Positions 51,643 through 60,470 are shown, counted from the stretch's first letter. The stretch is DNA of 64,000 nucleotides from Streptomyces sp. AC512_CC834 (GCF_019049325.1 NZ_JAGMUO010000130.1:160467-224466), one strand, 5' to 3'. The notes: generated by a model not told the origin, from the sequence alone. Numbers and translations are program-made.

Positions 51643-51718
51643 CTTCCCCGGTCCTAGCACCCCCGGGACTTCGAAAGCACTTGCCCGGCACGCCGTCGCC
51701 GCAGGAAGATCGGCGATC

Positions 51719-53359
51719 GTGCGCCTCAACGAACTCAACGCTCCCGAACGGCGGTTGTGGGACTCCTACTCCGCAGGGCGCGCCGTCGACGTCCTGGCCG
51801 ACCCGGCATCGTCGGCCAGTCCGGCATCGTCGGCCGGCCCCGCATCGTCGGCCGATCCGGCGATCCTGGCCGACGCCGCGATCCGGGCCGACGTCATCGC
51901 GGCGCTGTTGCTCGGCACCGTCGACCACGCCCCCGGTGACCGCCCCGCACTGCGCCTGACCGGTGCGCACATCACGGGCCGTCTGGACCTGCGATTCACC
52001 GAGATCACCGTGCCGGTCGTCCTGACCGACTGCCGCTTCGACGAAGCCCCCTTGCTCCAGGGCGCCCGGACCCGCGAGCTGGTCATCACCGGCTGCGCCC
52101 TACCCGGTCTCGTCGCCGACACGGCGCAGATCGACGCCCGGCTGGTGCTCTCCCGCTGCCGCATGACGGGGCCCCTCGTGCTCACCCGCGCTCAGATCAA
52201 CGGAGACCTGGACCTGCGGGACACCGCGATCAGCTTCCCCGACGGCGAGGCGATATCCGCCGTCCACGTGAGGGTGGGAGGCGACGCGCTGTGCCGGGAG
52301 CTGGCTCTCGAGGGCGGATTCCGCCTGTCCGGGGCGTCCGTCGACGGCGAGTTCGACCTGGAGGGCGCCTCGCTGCGCAATCCCGGCGGTCACGCCCTGG
52401 ACGCCTACCACGTCCACATCACCGAGGACTTCACCTTCCACCCCGGATTCAGCGCCGAGGGACGGATCATCCTCTCCGGCGCCACGGTCGCGGCGGCCAT
52501 CGGCTTCTGCGGGGCCCGCCTGAGCAACGCCGGTGACCTCGCCCTGGAAGCCGTCGACGTCACCGTAGCCCGCAACTTCGACCTCGGCCGCGGACTCACC
52601 GTCGACGGCGGCGTGAAACTCGACGGCACAAGCGTCGGTACGGAACTCAGCTTCCGCGACGCCCGACTCACCCACACCGACGGCACCGCCCTCTCCCTGC
52701 GCGCGACCCAGGCCAGGGAAACCGACCTGCGCACCCGCCGGCCGATCGACGGAGTCGTGGACGCGCGCAACGCCCGGCTGGGGACGCTGTACGACGCCCA
52801 GGACACCTGGCCCGCCGACCTCCGGCTGGCCGAGGCGACGTACGACGCCCTCGCGTTCCCCCTGCCCGCCGCCGAACGCATCCGCTGGATCCGGCGCACC
52901 GGCGGCGGCTACCTTCCCCAGCCCTACGAGCAACTCGCGGCGGCCTACCGGCGGCTCGGGCACGAGGACGAGGCCCGCACGGTGCTCCTCGCCAAACAGC
53001 GCCACCGCCGCGGCACCCTCTCCCCGTACACCCGTCTCTGGGGCCATGTCCAGGACGTGGCCGTCGGCTACGGCTACCGGCCCGCCCGCGCGGGCCTGTG
53101 GCTGACGGCCCTGCTCGCCTGCGGCGCCCTGTTCTTCGCCCTGCATCCCCCTGCTCCCCTCGAAGCGGGCAAGGCACCGCAGTTCAACGCCGTCTTCTAC
53201 ACCCTCGATCTGCTGGTGCCGATCATCACCTTCGGACAGGAAGGCGCCTTCGCGCCACGAGACACCGCGCAGTGGCTGGCCTACGGCCTGATCGCGTGCG
53301 GCTGGATCCTGGCCACCGCGGTCACGGCCGGCGTGTCCCGCGCGCTCAGCCGCCAGTGA
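51719..53359 (+). CDS. Beta-helix repeat protein with C-terminal membrane anchor
   Basis: 546 residues from GTG 51719. Residues 75-360 are rows of a right-handed beta-helix (LRLTGAHITGRLDLRFTEI, ARLVLSRCRMTGPLVLTRAQI, NGDLDLRDTAI, FRLSGASVDGEFDLEGASLR) with a roughly 20-residue period. A helical linker (YEQLAAAYRRLGHEDEARTVLLAKQRHRR) follows. The final 110 residues hold two or three TM helices around a LVPIITFG motif. Actinobacterial relatives are annotated as membrane-associated oxidoreductases without evidence, since no cofactor motif is seen. A PASSASPASSAGPASSADPA tract (21-bp DNA repeat) is near residue 30. Confidence 0.75.
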   Translation: MRLNELNAPERRLWDSYSAGRAVDVLADPASSASPASSAGPASSADPAILADAAIRADVIAALLLGTVDHAPGDRPALRLTGAHITGRLDLRFTEITVPVVLTDCRFDEAPLLQGARTRELVITGCALPGLVADTAQIDARLVLSRCRMTGPLVLTRAQINGDLDLRDTAISFPDGEAISAVHVRVGGDALCRELALEGGFRLSGASVDGEFDLEGASLRNPGGHALDAYHVHITEDFTFHPGFSAEGRIILSGATVAAAIGFCGARLSNAGDLALEAVDVTVARNFDLGRGLTVDGGVKLDGTSVGTELSFRDARLTHTDGTALSLRATQARETDLRTRRPIDGVVDARNARLGTLYDAQDTWPADLRLAEATYDALAFPLPAAERIRWIRRTGGGYLPQPYEQLAAAYRRLGHEDEARTVLLAKQRHRRGTLSPYTRLWGHVQDVAVGYGYRPARAGLWLTALLACGALFFALHPPAPLEAGKAPQFNAVFYTLDLLVPIITFGQEGAFAPRDTAQWLAYGLIACGWILATAVTAGVSRALSRQ

Positions 53360-53382
53360 CTGCCGGTGTCGCCGTGCGGGAC

Positions 53383-53486
53383 GGTGTCGGGCGTCGGGCA
53401 GGTGTCGGGCGTCGGGCAGGTGTCGGCGTCGGGCGGGTGTCGGCGTCGGGCAGGTGTCGGCGTCGGGCGGGTGTCGGCGTCGGGCC
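53383..53486. repeat. 17-18 bp tandem repeat block
   Basis: Six head-to-tail copies of ggtgtcgg(g)cgtcgggc plus one variable base: two 18-bp copies (53383-53418) then four 17-bp copies (53419-53486). It fills the gap between the convergent beta-helix and SDR genes. Confidence 0.9.
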
Positions 53487-53496
53487 GGGGCCGCGG

Positions 53497-54318
53497 TCAG
53501 GCCCCGGCGCCGCCGTCGACCGGCAGGATCGCGCCGGTCACGTACGAGGCGCGGTCGCTGAGCAGCCAGGCCGCCGCCTCGGCGATCTCCCGGGGCTCGG
53601 CCATCCGGCCCAGCGGGATCCTCGCGTTCATCCCCTCGATGATGCCGGGGGTAGCCGCTTCCCACTCGTCGATCATCTCGGTGGCGGTGCCGCCGGGCGC
53701 GATGCCGTTCACGCGGATGCCGGCGGGGGCCAGGTCGACCGCGGCGGTCTCGGTGAGGCTGTTGAGCGCGCGCTTCATGGCCCCGTAGGCGGGCAGGGCG
53801 GGATTGGCGCGGCGGCTGCCGATGCTGGAGGTGTTGACGATGGCCCCGCCCCCGCCGCCCTGCCGCATGAGCGCGACCTCGGCGTTCATGGCGGTCCAGT
53901 GCGAGCGGAAGTTCACGGTGAACTGCTGGTCGATGTCGTCGTCGGTGGTGGCGGTGACCGGGCCGGGCTGCTGGATCGCCGCGCCGTTGTTGAAGGCACC
54001 GTCGAGCCGTCCGTGCAGCTCCCCGACGCGGTCGACGGCGGCGCGGATGCCGGCGCGGTCGGCGAGGTCCAGGGTGACGGCGTCGGCGACACCGCCGTCG
54101 GCGCGGATCTCCTTCACGACGCGGTCGAGGGCGTCGGTGCCGCGGGCGGCGAGCACGACGGCGGCGCCCTCGGAGGCGAAGAGCCGGGCCGCCGCCGCCC
54201 CGATGCCGCGACTGGCGCCGGTGATGAACACGACCTTGCCGGTGAGCAGGCCGATGGGTGCGTTCTTGTCGGCGTCCGTGCTGTCGATGGCGTTCGTGTG
54301 GTTCGTGTCGTTCGTCAT
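53497..54318 (-). CDS. Short-chain dehydrogenase/reductase (SDR)
   Basis: 273 residues. GASRGIG cofactor motif at 34-40, FNNGA at 109-113, catalytic SSIGS (Ser164-165), Tyr178-x-x-x-Lys182 (YGAMK) and the C-terminal PVDGG. Classical NAD(P)-dependent oxidoreductase with all catalytic residues present. Start ATG 54318. It is divergent from the XRE regulator at 54404, likely its control gene. Substrate unknown. Confidence 0.93.
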   Translation of the reverse strand: MTNDTNHTNAIDSTDADKNAPIGLLTGKVVFITGASRGIGAAAARLFASEGAAVVLAARGTDALDRVVKEIRADGGVADAVTLDLADRAGIRAAVDRVGELHGRLDGAFNNGAAIQQPGPVTATTDDDIDQQFTVNFRSHWTAMNAEVALMRQGGGGGAIVNTSSIGSRRANPALPAYGAMKRALNSLTETAAVDLAPAGIRVNGIAPGGTATEMIDEWEAATPGIIEGMNARIPLGRMAEPREIAEAAAWLLSDRASYVTGAILPVDGGAGA

Positions 54319-54349
54319 GGCACCAGCGTCCGGCCGGCCGCCGACCGGA

Positions 54350-54366
54350 TACAGGCACAGGCTGTA
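54350..54366. promoter_or_regulatory. Candidate operator between SDR and XRE genes
   Basis: tacaggcacaggctgta: 5-bp inverted arms tacag/ctgta with a 7-bp centre, in the 85-bp divergent gap. Confidence 0.45.
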
Positions 54367-54403
54367 CCAGGCTCCGGCACCGCGACGCGCGCACACTTGG
54401 CGT

Positions 54404-55273
54404 ATGGACAAACGGGAACTCGGGGCATTCCTCCGCAGCCGCCGCGAGCGGCTCCGCCCGCAGGACGTCGGACTAGCCCCCGGACCGCGACGCCGCACAC
54501 CAGGTCTTCGCCGGGAGGAAGTGGCGGTCCTCGCGCACATCTCCACGGAGTACTACGTCCGGCTCGAGCAGGGCAGGGCGCCCCGCCCCTCGGCCGACGT
54601 CCTGGCCGCGATCGCGGGAGCGCTGCGGCTCACCGATGCGGAGTCCGACCACCTCCACGTCCTCGCGGGCACCGCGCCCAACCGAACCGGACTGCACCGG
54701 CGCGACGTCCGCCCGAGCATCCTCGCCCTCCTTGAGCGGCTGCCGCAGACGGCCGGCTTCGTGATGTCCGCCGCCTTCGAGATCCTCGCCTGGAACGACC
54801 TCACGGCCGCCCTCATGGAGGACTTCGCCCCGCTTTCCCCCAGGGACCGCAACTTCGCACGCCGCGCCTTCCCGGGGCCGCGATCCGGCGACGGGCAGTC
54901 CGGCGACACGCCACCGCTCTACGGGATCTCCGACGCCGCCGAGTTCCGCCTGCACGTCGTGATGGGGCTCCGCACCACCCTGGCCCGCTATCCCACCGAT
55001 CCCGCGGTGACCGGCCTCGTCGACGAACTCCGCGACACCAGCCCCGACTTCGTCCGCCTCTGGGAACGGCACGACGTACAGGCCCCGCCGACCCTCACCA
55101 AGACCTTCCGCCACCCCGCCGTCGGCAAGGTCACCGTCGACTGCGACACCCTCGCCCTCACGGACCGCGACCAGCACCTCGTGCTCTACAGCGCCCCGCA
55201 GGGATCCCCCGACGCCGAGGCCCTGGCCCTGCTGAACGTCCTGGGACCAGAGGCCGCCCACAGCCTGCCGTAG
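54404..55273 (+). CDS. XRE regulator with MmyB-like ligand domain
   Basis: 289 residues. An HTH near the N-terminus (LGAFLRSRRERLRPQDVGLAPGPRRRTPGLRREEVAVLAHISTEYYVRLEQGRAPRPSADVLAAIAGALRLTDAESDHLH) carries the RRTPGLRREEVA signature of MmyB-type regulators. The C-terminal 190 residues form the PAS-like fatty-acid/ligand-binding domain (FEILAWNDLTAALMEDFAPLSPRDRNFARRAFP). Members usually repress the divergent dehydrogenase gene. Confidence 0.9.
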   Translation: MDKRELGAFLRSRRERLRPQDVGLAPGPRRRTPGLRREEVAVLAHISTEYYVRLEQGRAPRPSADVLAAIAGALRLTDAESDHLHVLAGTAPNRTGLHRRDVRPSILALLERLPQTAGFVMSAAFEILAWNDLTAALMEDFAPLSPRDRNFARRAFPGPRSGDGQSGDTPPLYGISDAAEFRLHVVMGLRTTLARYPTDPAVTGLVDELRDTSPDFVRLWERHDVQAPPTLTKTFRHPAVGKVTVDCDTLALTDRDQHLVLYSAPQGSPDAEALALLNVLGPEAAHSLP

Positions 55274-55416
55274 CCCGCAAAGCTCGAACATGAATTCGAC
55301 GCGCTGCGGATGTCGAGAACGGCCCACCGGCTCCGTCCCATGAACATCAGCGGCCACCACTGGCCACCGGCCACCACCGGCCGCACGGGAAACGAAGAGA
55401 AGAAGGAGAAACCGGC

Positions 55417-55857
55417 ATGGCGATTCAGCGGATGGACAACGTCGGCATCGTCGTCGAGGACATGGACGCCGCCATCGCGTTCTTCGTGGAACTCGGCATG
55501 GAGCTGGAGGGCAGGACGGAGGTCGAGGGCCTCGTCGCCGACCAGTGCACCGGACTCGACGGCGTCCACTGCGACGTCGCGATGCTCCGCACCCCGGACG
55601 GTCACAGCCGCATCGAGCTGTCGAAGTACCGCAGCCCCGAGGCGATCAGCGCGGGGCCGCGCAACCGGCCGCACAACATCCTGGGCACGCACCGCGTCAT
55701 GTTCGCCGTCGACGACATCAAGGACACCGTCGCCCGCCTACGCCCTCACGGCGCCGAAATCATGGGCGAGATCGCCCGCTTCGAGGACATCTATCTCCTC
55801 TGCTACCTCCGCGGCCCGGAGGGCGTCATCGTCGGCCTGGCCGAGCAACTGCACTGA
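55417..55857 (+). CDS. VOC-family protein
   Basis: 146 residues, one glyoxalase/dioxygenase-fold module: MDNVGIVVEDMDAAIAFFVELGMELEGRTEVEG, HCDVAMLRTPDGHSRIELSKY and RVMFAVDDIKDTVARLRPHGAEIMGEI. No partner gene suggests a substrate. ATG 55417 follows a ggagaa-type site. Confidence 0.88.
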   Translation: MAIQRMDNVGIVVEDMDAAIAFFVELGMELEGRTEVEGLVADQCTGLDGVHCDVAMLRTPDGHSRIELSKYRSPEAISAGPRNRPHNILGTHRVMFAVDDIKDTVARLRPHGAEIMGEIARFEDIYLLCYLRGPEGVIVGLAEQLH

Positions 55858-55866
55858 GAAACAGCG

Positions 55867-55888
55867 GTAACGCCGGATTAACGCGGGG
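55867..55888 (+). promoter_or_regulatory. 11-bp tandem repeats upstream of the two-component locus
   Basis: gtaacgccgga (55867-55877) abuts ttaacgcgggg (55878-55888). Their phasing of exactly 11 bp is that of OmpR/PhoB-type response-regulator sites, and the encoded regulator at 56343 is OmpR-type, so autoregulation is possible. Confidence 0.4.
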
Positions 55889-55962
55889 AGCTGTTGCATG
55901 TGCTTCGAGCACGGCACCGGCCACACGGTGCCGGCGCAGCCACCCAACGGAAGGAAACCGGC

Positions 55963-56229
55963 ATGAAGAAGTACAGGAAGCTGATGCTGGCAGGCGTGAT
56001 CGCCGTCGCGACGGCCGGCGGCACCGGGGCGGCGATGGCCGCCACCGACGGGGCGGAGAAGGCCAAGGTGACCGACTCGTACCGTACGCCGCACAAGAAC
56101 GGTGATGGGTCGGAGGAGCGGGGCAAGACCAGCATCACGAAGGACGACGGCAAGCCCAGCTTCCAGAAGGACGGCCCCCCGCCCACCAACGGCGAGAAGC
56201 CGGAATTCCACTCCTACCGGGCGCGCTGA
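55963..56229 (+). CDS. Small secreted protein, first gene of the two-component locus
   Basis: 88 residues. Export signal KLMLAGVIAVATAGGTGAAMA, then a hydrophilic Lys/Asp/Gly-rich chain with no Cys. ATG follows ggaagga. It precedes the response regulator with 113 bp between, and could be an extracytoplasmic partner of the sensor. I do not recognise the family. Confidence 0.7.
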   Translation: MKKYRKLMLAGVIAVATAGGTGAAMAATDGAEKAKVTDSYRTPHKNGDGSEERGKTSITKDDGKPSFQKDGPPPTNGEKPEFHSYRAR

Positions 56230-56342
56230 CCCCGGCACACCACGATGGTGGAGCAGCAGCCGGCGCCGGCCGCTGCTCCGCCGTTCCCCGGCGTCTGCAC
56301 TGCCGCGAGGTGGGCTCCGTCCGACGAAAGGATCACGAGGAC

Positions 56343-56999
56343 ATGCGGGTGTTGGTGGTGGAGGACGAGGGCCTGCTCGCCCACACGATCGCCGAGTGGC
56401 TGCGCGAGGAGACACACGCCGTCGACGTCGCCTACGACGGAGCGACTGCCCTGGAGCGTACGGACGTCAACGACTATGACGTGGTCGTCCTCGACCGCGA
56501 CCTGCCGCGCGTACACGGCGATGACGTCTGCCGCCGCCTGATCGAGGCCGATTCCCCGGCGCGGGTGCTCATGCTCACCGCGTCCGCAGCCGTCACCGAT
56601 CGGGTCTCCGGGCTGTCTTTGGGCGCCGACGACTATCTCACCAAGCCGTTCGCGTTGCCGGAGCTGGCCGCCCGCGTCCTCGCCCTGGGCCGCCGCACCC
56701 GCGCCACCTCGGCGCCCGTGCTGCGTCGCGCCGGCATCACCCTCGATCCCACCAGCAGGACGGTGACCCGCGACGGCCGCGCCATCGCGCTCACGAACAA
56801 GGAATTCGCGGTGCTGGCCGAGCTGCTGGCGGCCGACGGCGCAGCGGTCTCCGCCGAGCACCTCCTGGAGAAGGCCTGGGACGAGCACATCGACCCGTTC
56901 ACCGGCGTCGTGAGGGTCGCCATTCTCAAGTTGCGCCGAAAGCTCGGAGACCCACCCGTCGTCGAAACCGTCACCGGAGTGGGGTACCGCATCCGATGA
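56343..56999 (+). CDS. OmpR-family response regulator
   Basis: 218 residues. Receiver domain 1-115 with phospho-acceptor Asp51 (VVVLDRDLP) and Lys101 (YLTKPF). Winged-helix DNA-binding domain 125-218 (TSRTVTRDGRAIALTNKEFAVLAELLA, GVVRVAILKLRRKLGDPPVVETVTGVGYRIR). It overlaps the sensor kinase gene by 4 bp (ATGA), so translation is coupled. Signal unknown. Confidence 0.95.
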   Translation: MRVLVVEDEGLLAHTIAEWLREETHAVDVAYDGATALERTDVNDYDVVVLDRDLPRVHGDDVCRRLIEADSPARVLMLTASAAVTDRVSGLSLGADDYLTKPFALPELAARVLALGRRTRATSAPVLRRAGITLDPTSRTVTRDGRAIALTNKEFAVLAELLAADGAAVSAEHLLEKAWDEHIDPFTGVVRVAILKLRRKLGDPPVVETVTGVGYRIR

Positions 57000-58273
57000 C
57001 CTCGCTCACGCCCGGCCGCCCGCGCGTCATCCGGAACCTTCTCCGGAACCTTCCCCGGAACCGTTTCCGGCCTCGCCGCCTCACCCTGCGCGCCAGGCTC
57101 ACCCTGGTCTACGGCGTCCTGTTCCTGGCCGCCGGCGTCGTGCTGCTCGGCACCACGTACGCACTGTTCAACCAGCAGTTGACCAGCGGCGGTTCCGGGC
57201 TCAGCACGCACAGCGAGGGCCAGGGCCAGGGCGAGGGCACCAATGCCCCACCACCCCCGGACAAAAGCGACTCCGGGCCCACCACGTCATCCTTCGAGGA
57301 CCAGGAGCGACAGCGGCTCAACGACGCCGCCGCCACCACGTTCGTCACCCAGGGCGGTATCGCCCTGGGCATCGTCGGCGCAGCCGCCGGCGGCCTCGGC
57401 TGGCTCGTCGCCGGTCGCGTCCTGACGCCCCTGCACCGCGTCACCGACACCGCCGCGCGTATCGCCGCTGCCCCCGTCGCGGACCGCGGCCTGCACGAGC
57501 GCATCGCGCTGACCGGCCCCGACGACGAGGTCAAGGACCTCGCCGACACCTTCGACACCATGATCGAACGTCTCGGCCGCTCGTTCGACGACCAGCGTCG
57601 CTTCGTCGCCAACGCCTCCCACGAACTGCGCACCCCGCTCACGATCGGCCGTGCTCTGGTCGAGATGGCCATGCACCGCAAGACCGCCTCCGACGACGTC
57701 AAGCAGGTCGGCGAGCAGCTCCTGGACATCAACGCCCGCCACGAACGGCTCATCTCCGGCCTCCTGCTGCTGGCCGACGCCGAGAGTCACATCCCCGAGC
57801 CGACCCCCGTCGACCTCGCCGAAGTCGTCAGCCATGTGGTCGCCATAAGCGCCGAGGAGGCGGGGAAGGCCGGGATCGCCGTGTACGCGGAGCCCGGCAC
57901 CGCCCCCACGGTCGGCGACCCGCAGCTCCTCGAGAGCATGGTGAAAAACCTGGTCGACAACGGTATCCGGCACAACACCACCGACGTCGGCGGCTGGGTC
58001 CGCGTCGTCAGCCGCAGCCGCGACGACCACGTCGAAATCGAGGTGAGCAACACCGGCCCCGACGTGCCCGCGTACGAGATCCCGTCCCTCTTTCAGCCCT
58101 TCCGCCGCCTGGGCACCGAACGCCTGGTCACCGCCAAGGGCTCCGGCCTGGGCCTGTCCATCGTCCGCGCCATCGCTCGCGCCCACCGTGGAAACGTCAC
58201 CGCCCACCCCAACAAGACCGGCGGCCTCACCGTCACCGTCACCCTCTCCCGGCACGACGAGGGCCAGGGGTAG
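56996..58273 (+). CDS. Sensor histidine kinase
   Basis: 425 residues. TM1 at about 35-56, an extracytoplasmic segment rich in Gly/Ser/Gln (SGGSGLSTHSEGQGQGEGT), TM2 at about 118-140, HAMP, then HisKA with HELRTPLT (phospho-His about 209) and HATPase with NLVDNGIRHN and GSGLGLSIVRAI. The sensor loop of about 60 residues is too short for a large domain and may sense envelope conditions or the small secreted protein encoded upstream. Confidence 0.95.
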   Translation: MTSLTPGRPRVIRNLLRNLPRNRFRPRRLTLRARLTLVYGVLFLAAGVVLLGTTYALFNQQLTSGGSGLSTHSEGQGQGEGTNAPPPPDKSDSGPTTSSFEDQERQRLNDAAATTFVTQGGIALGIVGAAAGGLGWLVAGRVLTPLHRVTDTAARIAAAPVADRGLHERIALTGPDDEVKDLADTFDTMIERLGRSFDDQRRFVANASHELRTPLTIGRALVEMAMHRKTASDDVKQVGEQLLDINARHERLISGLLLLADAESHIPEPTPVDLAEVVSHVVAISAEEAGKAGIAVYAEPGTAPTVGDPQLLESMVKNLVDNGIRHNTTDVGGWVRVVSRSRDDHVEIEVSNTGPDVPAYEIPSLFQPFRRLGTERLVTAKGSGLGLSIVRAIARAHRGNVTAHPNKTGGLTVTVTLSRHDEGQG

Positions 58274-58300
58274 GGCTAGGGACAGGAACAGATGTCGGCG

Positions 58301-58894
58301 TCAGGGTGTCCCGTGCGGCGCCGGAGCCGCATCCCCGGCCAGGTGCAACAGCTTCCGGTACACCTCCGACACGATGTCCTCGAAGGACCGTTCCTCGCCG
58401 TCGCTCACCCAGCGCGCGAACGCGACCCCGAACACCGCGACGGCCGTCTGCGCCGCCACGGTGGCCGCCAGTTCGTCGACGCCGCGCCCGCGGAGGGACT
58501 CGGCGAGCGTCGTGGCGAGGGTGGCCATCTTGCGCAGCTCGCGTTCCTGGAGCGCGGGGTTCTCGTCGATCACGGCTTTGCGGGTACGGGCGTGAGGGCG
58601 GCGTTCCGCCGGGAAGTGGGACGCCGCGGCGCCCAGGGCGCGGGCGACGGTGTCGAGGGGGGACGCGTCGGGCGGCGCCGCGTCCACCCCCTCCAGGAAT
58701 GCCTGGGCCAGCAGGTGCTGCCCGTAAAAGAGGGCCTCGCGCTTGTCACTGAAGTGCCGGAAGAACGTGCGCTCGGTCAGACCGACGGACTGAGCGATCT
58801 CCGTGGCGGTCGTGCGCTCGTAGCCGCGGGTCGCGAACAGTTCCAGCGCGGCCGCCTGCAGCCGCTCCGCGGTTCCGGGTTCCCATCTCGCCAT
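58301..58894 (-). CDS. TetR-family transcriptional regulator
   Basis: 197 residues: AERLQAAALELFATRGYERTTATEIAQSVGLTERTFFRHFSDKREALFYG is the helix-turn-helix, and the ligand domain follows. It is divergent from the epimerase/SDR gene and the gap contains a 48-bp perfect palindrome (58947-58994), the almost certain operator. Confidence 0.93.
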   Translation of the reverse strand: MARWEPGTAERLQAAALELFATRGYERTTATEIAQSVGLTERTFFRHFSDKREALFYGQHLLAQAFLEGVDAAPPDASPLDTVARALGAAASHFPAERRPHARTRKAVIDENPALQERELRKMATLATTLAESLRGRGVDELAATVAAQTAVAVFGVAFARWVSDGEERSFEDIVSEVYRKLLHLAGDAAPAPHGTP

Positions 58895-58946
58895 GCGGTG
58901 AGTCTAGACACGGTGACTGGGGTGATGGCAGCGACTGACGTCGAGG

Positions 58947-58994
58947 CGTACAGTGATGTCTGTGACTGACGTCAGTCACAGACATCACTGTACG
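58947..58994. promoter_or_regulatory. 48-bp perfect palindromic operator
   Basis: A perfect inverted repeat centred on 58970/58971. The core is tgactgacgtcagtca, a typical TetR half-site pair, and the symmetry extends 24 bp to each side (arms begin cgtacagtgatgtctgtgac). A degenerate copy of the core, gactgacgtc, lies at 58933-58942. Confidence 0.85.
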
Positions 58995-59022
58995 TCTGAA
59001 CACTGAACCCGAGGAGCACGTC

Positions 59023-59919
59023 ATGCGCGTTTTCGTCACGGGAGCCTCCGGCTGGATCGGCTCCGCCGTCGTCGACGAACTGCTCGCCACCGGTCACGAG
59101 GTCACCGGGCTGGCCAGGTCCGACACCTCCGCCGCGGCGCTGGAGGCGAAGGGCGCCCTGGTCCGCCGCGGTGACCTCGACGACCTGGACGGCATCCGGC
59201 TCGGGGCCGAGGCCGCCGAGGCCGTCATCCACCTGGCCAACAAGCACGACTGGGCGGACCAGGCCGCGACCAACGCGGCCGAGCGGGGCGCCGTGCAGAC
59301 CATCGGCGACACGCTCGCCGGGAGCAGCCGGCCGTTCCTGCTCGCATCGGGGGTCGCGGGCCTCACGCTGGGCCGGCCCGCCACCGAGAACGACCCGAGC
59401 CCCGCCCACGGTCCCGACGCGCCGCGCGGCGGCACGGAGAACCTCGCCCTTGAATTCGTCGAGCGCGGCGTGCGCAGCGTGAGCCTGCGGTTCTCACCGA
59501 CCGTGCACGGCGCGGGCGACCACGGCTTCGTCTCGATCATCGCCGCGGTGGCCAAGGAGAAGGGCGTCTCCGCCTACCCGGGCGACGGGACCAACCGCTG
59601 GGCCGCGGTGCACCGCACCGACGCCGCCCGCATGGTCGCGCTCGGCCTGGAGAAGGCCCCGGCGGGTTCCCGGCTGCACGCCGTCGCGGAGGAGGGCGTC
59701 ACCACCCGCGCCATCGCCGAGGCCATCGGCCGCGCCTACGACCTCCCCGTCACCTCCATCGACCCGGCCGAGGCGCAGAGCCACTTCGGCTGGCTCGGCA
59801 CCTTCTTCAGCCTGGACCTCGCCGCGACCAGCACCGTGACCCGGGAACTGCTGGGCTGGACACCCACCGGCCCGACCCTGCTGGAGGACATCGACGCGGG
59901 GGCGTACGGGGGGCGGTGA
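59023..59919 (+). CDS. NAD-dependent epimerase/dehydratase-type SDR
   Basis: 298 residues of the extended/atypical SDR type: VTGASGWIGSAVVDELLATGHEVTGLARS (GxxGxxG cofactor motif), AVIHLANKHD, LLASGVAG in the place of the usual active-site Ser strand, FVERGVRSVSLRFSPTVHGAGDHGFV and a C-terminal LDLAATSTVTRELLGWTP. The usual YxxxK pair is not obvious, so activity may be NAD-dependent isomerisation or simple binding. It is controlled by the divergent TetR. Confidence 0.85.
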   Translation: MRVFVTGASGWIGSAVVDELLATGHEVTGLARSDTSAAALEAKGALVRRGDLDDLDGIRLGAEAAEAVIHLANKHDWADQAATNAAERGAVQTIGDTLAGSSRPFLLASGVAGLTLGRPATENDPSPAHGPDAPRGGTENLALEFVERGVRSVSLRFSPTVHGAGDHGFVSIIAAVAKEKGVSAYPGDGTNRWAAVHRTDAARMVALGLEKAPAGSRLHAVAEEGVTTRAIAEAIGRAYDLPVTSIDPAEAQSHFGWLGTFFSLDLAATSTVTRELLGWTPTGPTLLEDIDAGAYGGR

Positions 59920-59934
59920 CGCGACGGCGGCGAC

Positions 59935-59960
59935 GGGTCCGGCCCCGCGGAGCCGGACCC
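59935..59960. terminator. Terminator hairpin after the epimerase gene
   Basis: Arms gggtccgg (59935-59942) and ccggaccc (59953-59960). Confidence 0.6.
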
Positions 59961-59976
59961 GCCGGACCCGCTCACG

Positions 59977-60290
59977 TCAGACCTTCTCGACTCGCACGGA
60001 GCGTCCGGCGAGGAGTTGATCCATGTCGTCGGTGTCGGAGGTGAAGACGGTCGCCTGAGCACCCTGCGCGGCTTCCCTCCCGGCCACAGCCGCCAGAACG
60101 GCATCAATGGCGTACTTGTGCCCATGCAGGCCGGTCGCCCTGAGCATGTCGCGCGCCATGGCGATCACCTGGTCGTCCGTGTGGACGACGCGGATCTCCA
60201 AGGTCGTGAGCGCCGAGGTGACGATCGGGATGTCGAGCCGCGGAGCCGTCTTGACCAGCGCGGCCACCTCACGATCACCCTGAACCTGGC
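59977..60290 (-). pseudogene. PIN-domain (VapC-like) toxin remnant
   Basis: The C-terminal PIN signature is intact (ATGLHGHKYAIDAVLAAVAGRE, TSDTDDMDQLL). The N-terminal catalytic strand (LxDTNVLI) is absent: the frame reads GFRQVQGDREVAALVKTA. The segment TSALTTLEIRVVHTDD joins two blocks that in full PIN proteins are separated by about 40 residues. The reading frame stays open further upstream but becomes unrelated sequence. An inactivated VapC-type toxin with an internal deletion and lost start. Confidence 0.7.
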
Positions 60291-60470
60291 GAAAACCCGT
60301 TGGCGGAACCACGGCGGCCACTGCTACGTTTCCGGAGGCCGTGCGAGAGATCGAGGAGGTGGTACCCGTGAACGCAGTATCGACATGGGTGCTCCCCTCC
60401 GGGGTCACGGTCGGGCGATAGGCAGGTCGTCCGGGAGCGCCGTTCAATGGCACTCTTGAAGGGCACGACC

